Source: Chloroflexota bacterium | GTDB taxonomy: Bacteria; Chloroflexota; Limnocylindria; P2-11E | DNA: 5,181 nucleotides | Assembly (NCBI GenBank): GCA_016875665.1 | Contig: VGPA01000112.1 | Span: forward strand, 1 to 5,181 | Direction: 5' to 3' | Shown: in pieces, positions 1-4,618 of the stretch | Position numbering within the stretch: the stretch's first letter is position 1 | How the letters are laid out: every line of letters starts with the position of its first letter | Notes under the pieces: generated by a model | The model's database searches: none | What the model saw: the letters and a program-made list of their open reading frames with translations, nothing else | What the model was told of the DNA's origin: nothing | Translations under genes and position numbers: made by a program

Positions 1-335
1 TCCTGGAGATCCTGAAGTTCGTCGACCGGGAGGTCGCCGCCGCCGGTGCGGCGAACCGGCTCCAGGCGGGGGTCGTGCTCACCGGGGGCGGGTCGCTGCT
101 GCCGGGCTGCGCCCGCGCGACCCGGGATCAGCTCGGTCTCGCCGCCCGGGTCGTGGCACCCACTGGCCTGGGCGGCCTCGTGGACTCGATCTCCGCACCG
201 CCGTACGCCGCCGTCAGCGGGCTCCTGCTCTGGGGCGCCCACGCCGGCCCGGTCGAGGGCGGCTCGCCCGGAAACGGCTCGCTGGAGAGTCTCTCCGGCC
301 GCATCTCCCGCTTTTTCAGGGGGCTGATGCCCTAG
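1..335 (+). CDS. ftsA: FtsA, cell-division actin homologue (C-terminal 110 residues, 5' truncated)
   Basis: FtsA is an actin-like ATPase that anchors FtsZ filaments to the cytoplasmic membrane. Only the last 110 codons are present; the first full codon is at 3 and the stop TAG is at 333-335. Fragment residues 24-35 (VVLTGGGSLLPG) match the adenosine-binding motif of the actin/FtsA fold, and residues 66-79 (PPYAAVSGLLLWGA) match the usual 'P.YA...GLLL' end of the core. A glycine/serine-rich linker (about 81-96) leads to a terminal segment, SGRISRFFRGLMP, that reads as the amphipathic membrane-targeting helix of FtsA. Its position directly before ftsZ is the classical order and supports the call. 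The gene enters from the left edge, so its start is not visible. Identification rests on motif and context recognition. Confidence 0.9.
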   Translation, partial: LEILKFVDREVAAAGAANRLQAGVVLTGGGSLLPGCARATRDQLGLAARVVAPTGLGGLVDSISAPPYAAVSGLLLWGAHAGPVEGGSPGNGSLESLSGRISRFFRGLMP

Positions 336-373
336 GCCGCGTCTCACGCGAGCGCCATCTCCGCGCGCGACGC

Positions 374-391
374 TTGACACGGGTGTACGAT
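374..391 (+). promoter_or_regulatory. Possible promoter elements upstream of ftsZ
   Basis: A perfect TTGACA lies at 374-379 and a TAnnnT-type -10 candidate (TACGAT) at 386-391. They are only 6 bases apart, so they cannot form one standard sigma-70 promoter, and no good -10 hexamer lies 16-18 bases after the TTGACA. TACGAT alone could place transcription initiation near 398, giving an ftsZ leader of about 68 nt that would include the inverted repeat at 428-465. The 130-base gap makes a promoter here reasonable, but the exact elements are uncertain. Confidence 0.3.
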
Positions 392-427
392 GCAGCGAAC
401 CGAATAGGACGATGCACGCACCGCGGG

Positions 428-465
428 GAGGGGCAGCGGCATCGGGACATTGGAGGCTGCCCCTC
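428..465 (+). promoter_or_regulatory. Inverted repeat / stem-loop framing the ftsZ ribosome binding site
   Basis: GAGGGGCAGC (428-437) is the exact reverse complement of GCTGCCCCTC (456-465), giving a 10-bp stem with 8 G-C pairs and an 18-base loop (438-455). The right arm ends at the base before the ftsZ ATG (466), and the loop holds GGAG of the Shine-Dalgarno. No T-tract follows, so it does not look like a terminator. If it forms in mRNA it would fill the spacer between ribosome binding site and start codon, and could restrict or tune FtsZ translation. The repeat is seen directly; its function is inferred. Confidence 0.6.
452..456 (+). promoter_or_regulatory. ftsZ ribosome binding site (GGAGG)
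   Basis: GGAGG lies 9 bases before the ATG at 466 and is the best Shine-Dalgarno in the window. It decides the ftsZ start in favour of 466 over the in-frame ATG at 412, which has only AGGA at 406-409 with a 2-base spacing. Its last G is the first base of the right arm of the inverted repeat. Confidence 0.75.
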
Positions 466-1593
466 ATGCCGCTTCGATCGGAAATCGAAAACTTCGCGCT
501 GATCAAAGTGGTCGGCGTAGGTGGCGGCGGCTCGAATGCCGTCGACCGGATGATCCGCGCCGAGCTCATGGGCGTCGAGTTCATCACCGTGAACACCGAC
601 GCGCAGGCGCTGCTCCAGTCGTCCGCGCCGCACAAGGTCCGAATCGGCGACAAGATCACGAAGGGCCTGGGCGCCGGAGCCCACCCGGCCGTCGGGCGGA
701 AGTCCGCCGAGGACGACACCGAGAAGCTGTACGAGGTCCTGAAGGAAGCGGACATGGTTTTCGTGACCGCAGGCATGGGCGGCGGCACGGGCACGGGCGC
801 CGCGCCGGTGATCGCCGAGATCGCGAAGGACATCGGTGCGCTCACCGTCGCGGTGGTCACCAAGCCGTTCCAGTTCGAGGGCGCGCAGCGCCGTCTGAAC
901 GCCGAGCAGGGCATTCAGGAGCTCGTCGACAAGGTCGACACGCTCATCGTCATTCCCAACGACCGCCTGCTCCAGGTCGCCGAGAAGCGCACCCCGCTGA
1001 TCGACGCCTTCCGCATGGCCGACGACGTTCTGCGCCAAGGTGTCCAGGGCATCAGTGACCTGATCACGGTGCCCGGGCTGATCAACCTCGACTTCGCCGA
1101 CGTGAAGACGATCATGACGAACGCCGGTACCGCGCTCATGGGCATCGGCTGCGCGCAGGGCGAGTCCCGCGCGGCCGACGCGGCGCGCCAGGCGATCCAA
1201 TCCCCGCTGCTGGAGCAGTCGGTGGACGGCGCGCGCGGGGTGCTCTTCACGATCACCGGCGGCCCCGATCTGTCGCTGATCGAGGTGAACGAGGCCGCGG
1301 AGATCATCCGCGCCGCGGCCGACCCCGAGGCGAACATCATCTTCGGCGCGGTCATCGACGACCGGTTCGGCCAGGAGGTCAAGATCAACGTCATCGCCAC
1401 CGGGTTCGACCCGCTGCGTCAGGTGAAGAAGTCCGAGACCACCATCTACCGCCGGGACACGCGTCCGGTCGAACGGCCGGCGGTGACCATCGGTGCGCCC
1501 GCCAAGCCGGCGCAGGGGCCCGTCGCGACCGAGAAATTGAAGGCTGCGGATATAGACGACCTCGAGGTGCCGAGCTTCCTGCGCCGCCGCTAG
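466..1593 (+). CDS. ftsZ: FtsZ, tubulin-like cell-division GTPase
   Basis: FtsZ polymerises with GTP into the cytokinetic Z-ring under the membrane and recruits the divisome. The 375-residue product starts with a short N-terminal segment and then VVGVGGGGSNAVDRM (15-29), the first nucleotide-binding loop. The tubulin signature GGGTGTG is at 105-111. The T7 synergy loop NLDFAD (207-212) supplies the acidic residues D209 and D212 that complete GTP hydrolysis in the neighbouring subunit. The globular core ends at about 316 (NVIATGFD), followed by a short linker of about 45 residues and the conserved C-terminal peptide DIDDLEVPSFLRRR (362-375), which binds FtsA and other partners. The start at 466 is chosen for the GGAGG 9 bases upstream; an ATG at 412 would add 18 residues unlike other FtsZ proteins. 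Length and motifs are complete. nrdR follows after 6 bases. Confidence 0.98.
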   Translation: MPLRSEIENFALIKVVGVGGGGSNAVDRMIRAELMGVEFITVNTDAQALLQSSAPHKVRIGDKITKGLGAGAHPAVGRKSAEDDTEKLYEVLKEADMVFVTAGMGGGTGTGAAPVIAEIAKDIGALTVAVVTKPFQFEGAQRRLNAEQGIQELVDKVDTLIVIPNDRLLQVAEKRTPLIDAFRMADDVLRQGVQGISDLITVPGLINLDFADVKTIMTNAGTALMGIGCAQGESRAADAARQAIQSPLLEQSVDGARGVLFTITGGPDLSLIEVNEAAEIIRAAADPEANIIFGAVIDDRFGQEVKINVIATGFDPLRQVKKSETTIYRRDTRPVERPAVTIGAPAKPAQGPVATEKLKAADIDDLEVPSFLRRR

Positions 1594-1599
1594 CGCGAG

Positions 1600-2166
1600 G
1601 TGCGGTGCCCCGCATGCGGCAGCCCGGACTCGAGCGTGGTCGACTCGCGCGACGCGGACGAGGGTTCTTCGATCCGCCGCCGCCGTGAATGCGGCCGCTG
1701 CGGCGAGCGTTTCACGACCTTCGAACGCGCCGAGTCCGCACGCATCCAGGTCCAGAAGCGGGATGGGACCAGGCAGGAGTTCGACCGCCGTAAGCTCGCA
1801 AGCGCGATCGGGAAGGCCGCGTCGAAGACGCTCGACCGCTCGCGCATCGAAAAGCTGATCGATGACCTCGAGACATCGCTCCGCCAGAAGGGCATCGCGG
1901 AGGTCGCCTCCGAGCGCATCGGCGAGTTGGTGCTCGAGCGCCTCGCGGACATCGACCCGATGAGCTACATCCGCTTCCGCATCGTGTACGACCGGCTCGA
2001 GGACCTGAACGCGCTCGCGGACGAGCTCCAGAGCTTGATGCGGCGCCGCGAAGAGGCGCGCGACCGGCGGATCGTCGAGCAGACCACGCTGCCGATCCCG
2101 CTTGAAGGGGCACGCCGCCGGCCGGCAAAGTCGGCCGCGGCAAAACGAGGGGGCGCGCACCGCTGA
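1600..2166 (+). CDS. nrdR: NrdR, ATP-cone transcriptional repressor of ribonucleotide reductase genes
   Basis: NrdR binds NrdR boxes before ribonucleotide reductase operons and senses ATP/dATP through its ATP-cone. Residues 1-43 form the zinc ribbon with two CxxC pairs: C3/C6 and C31/C34, with the family-typical 'RRRRECGRCGERFTTFE' around the second. The ATP-cone covers about 47-138, beginning at VQKRDGTRQEFDRRKL (51-66) and ending in YIRFRIVYDRLEDL (123-136). The start is GTG at 1600, 6 bases after the ftsZ stop; no good Shine-Dalgarno is visible, so translation may be coupled to ftsZ. The protein has 188 residues against about 150-160 for typical NrdR. The extra part is a C-terminal tail, basic and alanine-rich over about 171-188. 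The stop overlaps the next gene's start (TGATG). No NrdR box was recognised within the window. Confidence 0.96.
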   Translation: MRCPACGSPDSSVVDSRDADEGSSIRRRRECGRCGERFTTFERAESARIQVQKRDGTRQEFDRRKLASAIGKAASKTLDRSRIEKLIDDLETSLRQKGIAEVASERIGELVLERLADIDPMSYIRFRIVYDRLEDLNALADELQSLMRRREEARDRRIVEQTTLPIPLEGARRRPAKSAAAKRGGAHR

Positions 2167-2822
2167 TGCGACCGGCGTTCGGCGTGCTGTGGGACCTCGA
2201 CGGCACGCTCACCGACAGCGTCCACCTCGTGATCGACACCGTGAACGAGGTGCTGAGGGCGGACGGGCTTCCCGGCCTCGTCGTTTCCGAGGCCGGGCGC
2301 CTCACCGGCCAGCCGCTCGACGTGATGTTCCGGCTCGCCTCACCGCTGCTCACCGACGACCAGGTCGACTCGATGCGGACGCGGTACCGGGCGATCTACG
2401 ACGAGCGCGCCATCCCCGCCACGCGCCTGTTCCGCGGCGCCCGCGCGACGGTGCGGGCGTTCCGCGCGGCAGGGCTGAAGCAGGCGACGGTCACGGGGAA
2501 GCGCGCCCGGGACTGCGAGAAGATCCTTCGCGGCCTGGGGCTCGGCGGCGACATCGAATGCTTCCTCGGCGGCGACTCGGTGCCGCGGCCGAAGCCGGCG
2601 GCCGACCTCGCCGAGCGGGCGGCGCGCGAGCTCGGTCTCGCGATCGGGCGGTGCGTCGTCGTCGGCGACACGGAGGCGGACATGGGCATGGGCCGCGCGG
2701 CGGGCGCGCACACGATCCAGGTGCTTTGGGGGTTCAACCGCACGCGTCTGCCCAATGCGGACCGGGCGGTGCGGACCTGGTCCGAGCTCCGCCGCGCGGT
2801 CGCGGACCTGGCGGAGCGGTGA
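2166..2822 (+). CDS. HAD-superfamily phosphatase, phosphoglycolate phosphatase-like
   Basis: This is a 218-residue haloacid dehalogenase-type hydrolase that should remove phosphate from a small phosphorylated metabolite in the cytosol. All four HAD motifs are present: motif I DLDGTLTDS (10-18) with nucleophile D10 and acid/base D12; motif II with T110 in TVTG; motif III K143 in PRPKP; motif IV GDTEADM (167-173) with D168 and D172 for magnesium. The helical region between motifs I and II (about 20-85) is the type-1 cap seen in Gph-like enzymes, and VLWGF (186-190) resembles the 'WGF' after motif IV in phosphoglycolate phosphatases. The ATG overlaps the nrdR stop by one base, implying translational coupling. 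The substrate cannot be read from sequence; a nucleotide or nucleotide-derived phosphate is as possible as 2-phosphoglycolate given the neighbours nrdR and dcd. Confidence 0.9.
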   Translation: MRPAFGVLWDLDGTLTDSVHLVIDTVNEVLRADGLPGLVVSEAGRLTGQPLDVMFRLASPLLTDDQVDSMRTRYRAIYDERAIPATRLFRGARATVRAFRAAGLKQATVTGKRARDCEKILRGLGLGGDIECFLGGDSVPRPKPAADLAERAARELGLAIGRCVVVGDTEADMGMGRAAGAHTIQVLWGFNRTRLPNADRAVRTWSELRRAVADLAER

Positions 2823-2846
2823 GGCGCGGACGCTGAGCCCGCACGC

Positions 2847-2852
2847 TACCCT
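2847..2852 (+). promoter_or_regulatory. Candidate -10 element for leaderless dcd
   Basis: TACCCT ends 6 bases before the dcd GTG at 2859. This is the spacing expected if transcription begins on the start codon itself, and no Shine-Dalgarno is visible upstream of dcd. No convincing -35 lies 16-18 bases upstream. Dcd could also simply be read through from the HAD gene 36 bases upstream. Confidence 0.35.
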
Positions 2853-2858
2853 CGCGTC

Positions 2859-3419
2859 GTGGTTCTCTCCGATCGCGACATCCGCGCCGCGCTCGCCGCG
2901 GGCCGCATCGGCATCGATCCGCTCGACGCCGATTGCGTGCAGCCGGCGAGCGTGGACATCCGTCTGGACGGCACGTTCCGCGTGTTCCGCTCGACGCGGA
3001 AGGCATACATCGACCTCGCCGGCCCGCTCGACGACCTCACCGATCTGGTCGAGGCGCAGGGCGGCCCGTTCATCCTGCACCCGGGAGAGTTCGTCCTCGG
3101 CTCCACCCGCGAGCGCATCCGCCTCGGCGACGACATCGTGTCGCGAGTCGAAGGCAAGAGCTCGCTGGGGAGGCTCGGCCTGCTGATCCACTCGACCGCG
3201 GGCTTCGTCGATCCCGGCTGGGACGGCCACATCACCCTCGAGCTCTCCAACGTGAACACGCTGCCGATCACCCTCTATCCGGGCATGCGTGTGGGGCAGC
3301 TTTCGTTCTTCCAGCTGTCGAGCCGCGCCGAGCGGCCCTATGGGTCGCAGGGGATCGGCTCGCACTACCAGGGCCAGTCGGGGCCCACGCCCTCGCGCTA
3401 CCGGCTGGATCTTCCCTAG
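2859..3419 (+). CDS. dcd: dCTP deaminase, probably bifunctional dCTP deaminase/dUTPase
   Basis: Dcd deaminates dCTP to dUTP; bifunctional members also hydrolyse it to dUMP, the precursor for thymidylate synthase. The 186-residue protein is full length for the family. It opens with VLSDRDIRAAL (2-12), has QPASVDIRL (28-36), and carries the core EGKSSLGRLGLLIHSTAGFV (98-117) followed by DPGW (118-121). The catalytic glutamate is E128 in ITLELSN, equivalent to the glutamate in VLEFYNSG of the E. coli enzyme. The HSTAGFVDPGW block, LPITLYPGM (135-143) and the tail YQGQSGPTPSR (170-180) resemble the Mycobacterium tuberculosis bifunctional enzyme much more than E. coli Dcd (HVTAHRIDPGW), so dUMP is the likely product; that part is inference from recalled sequences. 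The GTG at 2859 gives the family-typical N-terminus. The yggT-family gene starts directly after its stop codon. Confidence 0.96.
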   Translation: MVLSDRDIRAALAAGRIGIDPLDADCVQPASVDIRLDGTFRVFRSTRKAYIDLAGPLDDLTDLVEAQGGPFILHPGEFVLGSTRERIRLGDDIVSRVEGKSSLGRLGLLIHSTAGFVDPGWDGHITLELSNVNTLPITLYPGMRVGQLSFFQLSSRAERPYGSQGIGSHYQGQSGPTPSRYRLDLP

Positions 3420-3704
3420 GTGTGCGTCGAGTGCGCGATCACGACCTTCGTCTTCGGCTTCATCACGGTCGTGTTCGGCGCGCTGCGCGTCGCGATCCTC
3501 GTGCAGGTGCTCCGGTCGTGGGTGCGGCTCCGGCTCCCGTGGGGCCTCGACCGGTTCATCACCGACATCACCGAGCCCGTGCTCGGTCCGATCCGGCGCG
3601 CGCTCCCGTTCATGGGCGGGATGGACTTCTCGCCGCTCATCGCGCTCCTCGCACTCGGCTTCGTCGAGTCGCTCATCCGAGGCTTCGTCCCCCGGTTCCC
3701 GTGA
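3420..3704 (+). CDS. YggT/YlmG-family small integral membrane protein
   Basis: A 94-residue membrane protein with two hydrophobic segments (about 8-33 and 70-90) around a polar loop. The loop holds the family pattern RSWVRL (32-37), then ITEPVLGPIRRALP (50-63) and MDFSPLIALLAL (68-79), matching the 'P.L.P.R...P...G.D.SP' signature of YggT proteins. The molecular activity is not established. In many Gram-positive bacteria and cyanobacteria the family member YlmG lies near ftsZ and sepF and is linked to division or to nucleoid and chloroplast partitioning, which fits the ftsA-ftsZ context here. The start GTG at 3420 immediately follows the dcd stop with no gap and no clear Shine-Dalgarno, so translation is probably coupled to dcd. 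The gene ends 18 bases before the end of a convergent gene. Confidence 0.88.
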   Translation: MCVECAITTFVFGFITVVFGALRVAILVQVLRSWVRLRLPWGLDRFITDITEPVLGPIRRALPFMGGMDFSPLIALLALGFVESLIRGFVPRFP

Positions 3705-3722
3705 CGCCCGAGCCGCGGCAGG

Positions 3723-4508
3723 CTAGGACTCGCGCCGCGGGCGCCGCCGGGCCGGAAACGCTGGGCACGAGGCAAGGTCGGTCCGCCACCCCTCCGGCGT
3801 GAGCATGGCCACCCGCTGCGGCTGCGCGATCCAGCCGAGCCCCTCGATCTCGGCCTGACGCTCCGCGGCGAGCTCGTACCGCTCGCGGGCCGCGGCATCG
3901 TCCCGCTCGCGCTCGAGACGCTCCACGAGCGGGTCGAACGAGCGGCGCTCGATCGCGGAGCCCGCCTCGCGCAGGAGACGGTCGCGGTCCGCGGGGCCGA
4001 CCCCGCGCGTGCGTGCGAGATCCCGCTGCAGGGTCGCGAGAGATTCGGGCGGTGCGCACAGGTGCACCGGGTACGCGCGTGCGAGCGCCCGCGCGGCGGC
4101 GTGCGTGCGCTCCCAACCGAGGTACGGGCCATACAGGCGGCCACCGCCCGGCGTGAGCTCGTGCACGGCGCCGAGTGCGGGCGGATCCGCCGTGACCCGG
4201 ATCGCGCTCACGCTCTCCGTGCCGGCCGAGCGGTTGCACGGCGGGTCGTCGCGCGCGATGAGCGCGCGCTCGAGGAACGCCGCCTCGTGTTCCGAGGCGG
4301 CCGCCACGGTCTCGATCCGGGCGACGCGGGGAAGCATCCGGCGGATGTACCAGCGGTCCGCCCGCGCGCCCCAGTAGGAGCGCACGCGGCGGCGCAGCGA
4401 CGCGGCGCGTCCCACATAGAGCGGGCGGCCGGCTTGGTCGAGGAAGAAGTACACCCCGGGCCCGGCGGGGAGGTCGTCGAGCGCGCGGGCGAGAGCGGCC
4501 TCCGGCAC
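3723..4508 (-). CDS. Reduced UvrC-like protein: GIY-YIG nuclease with degenerate UVR motif
   Basis: A 261-residue protein resembling the N-terminal half of the excision-repair nuclease UvrC. The GIY-YIG domain covers about 14-95: GVY (18-20), YVG (31-33), arginines in SLRRRVRSY (38-46), the metal-binding glutamate E80 in SEHEAAFLERALI, and N92 in PPCN. Residues 123-150 (GRLYGPYLGWE..., YPVHLC) align with the 'RYFGPYP...FPLR.C' stretch of UvrC. After C151 the other iron-sulfur cysteines of UvrC are absent. A UVR-like helix pair lies at about 191-224, with YELAAERQAEI matching 'FE.AA..RD.I' except that the R-D pair is Q218-A219. The UvrC RNase H-like nuclease and HhH domains are missing, and UvrC is usually about 600 residues. 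It may be a Cho-like incision nuclease or a divergent paralogue. The GTG at 4508 is preceded by a possible leaderless -10 and no Shine-Dalgarno. Convergent with yggT. Confidence 0.82.
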   Translation of the reverse strand: MPEAALARALDDLPAGPGVYFFLDQAGRPLYVGRAASLRRRVRSYWGARADRWYIRRMLPRVARIETVAAASEHEAAFLERALIARDDPPCNRSAGTESVSAIRVTADPPALGAVHELTPGGGRLYGPYLGWERTHAAARALARAYPVHLCAPPESLATLQRDLARTRGVGPADRDRLLREAGSAIERRSFDPLVERLERERDDAAARERYELAAERQAEIEGLGWIAQPQRVAMLTPEGWRTDLASCPAFPARRRPRRES

Positions 4509-4515
4509 GAGGCGC

Positions 4516-4521
4516 AGGCTA
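4516..4521 (-). promoter_or_regulatory. Candidate -10 element for leaderless UvrC-like gene
   Basis: On the minus strand TAGCCT ends 7 bases before the GTG at 4508. The position suits a transcript beginning at or one base before the start codon, and no Shine-Dalgarno is visible. The -35 region is not recognisable; the closest match, CGGACA, is at a 19-base spacing. The gene is divergent from its neighbour, so it needs its own promoter. Confidence 0.4.
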
Positions 4522-4605
4522 CCGAAGGGCGCCCTAACGGTGTCCGTCGGCGCGGCGTCGGTCCAGGTGGCCTTGCCGCGACCGACCGGCGAGCGGAGGC
4601 GGCCG

Positions 4606-4611
4606 TATCGT
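4606..4611 (+). promoter_or_regulatory. Candidate -10 element for the DUF2207 gene
   Basis: TATCGT ends 7 bases before the GTC at 4619 that sits where the signal-peptide reading frame should start. The spacing is the same as at the UvrC-like gene and one base more than at dcd. No -35 match is visible at 16-18 bases upstream. With the minus-strand element at 4516-4521 it would make 4509-4618 a divergent promoter region. Confidence 0.35.
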
Positions 4612-4618
4612 CGCGCGC

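Noticed and set aside
377..386. ACACGGGTGT palindrome before ftsZ as a possible NrdR box
   Set aside because: NrdR boxes are about 16 bases with an AT-rich centre between ACA and TGT ends. This one is only 10 bases with a GG centre, and ftsZ is not a known NrdR target.
412..465. Upstream in-frame ATG as the ftsZ start
   Set aside because: It would add 18 residues unlike other FtsZ N-termini and has only AGGA at 2-base spacing. The ATG at 466 has GGAGG at 9 bases. It could still matter if translation from 412 runs through the hairpin.
316..2160. A 614-codon open frame on the minus strand, antisense to ftsZ and nrdR
   Set aside because: It is the mirror of two well-supported genes in GC-rich DNA, where antisense stops are rare. 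The translated sequence is rich in R, H, D and L with no recognisable domain.
2340..3365. A 341-codon open frame on the minus strand, antisense to the HAD gene and dcd
   Set aside because: It lies opposite two full-length genes with all catalytic motifs, has low-complexity composition and no recognisable domain.
3713..3740. Possible hairpin between the convergent yggT and UvrC-like genes (CCGCGGC and GCCGCGG arms)
   Set aside because: The 7-bp stem has a 14-base loop, no T-tract on either side and one arm inside coding sequence. CCGCGG-type repeats arise often by chance at this GC content, so it is not called a terminator.
2933..3802. A 289-codon plus-strand open frame across dcd and yggT
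   Set aside because: It is out of frame with both recognised genes and shows the arginine/proline/alanine-rich pattern of an off-frame reading.
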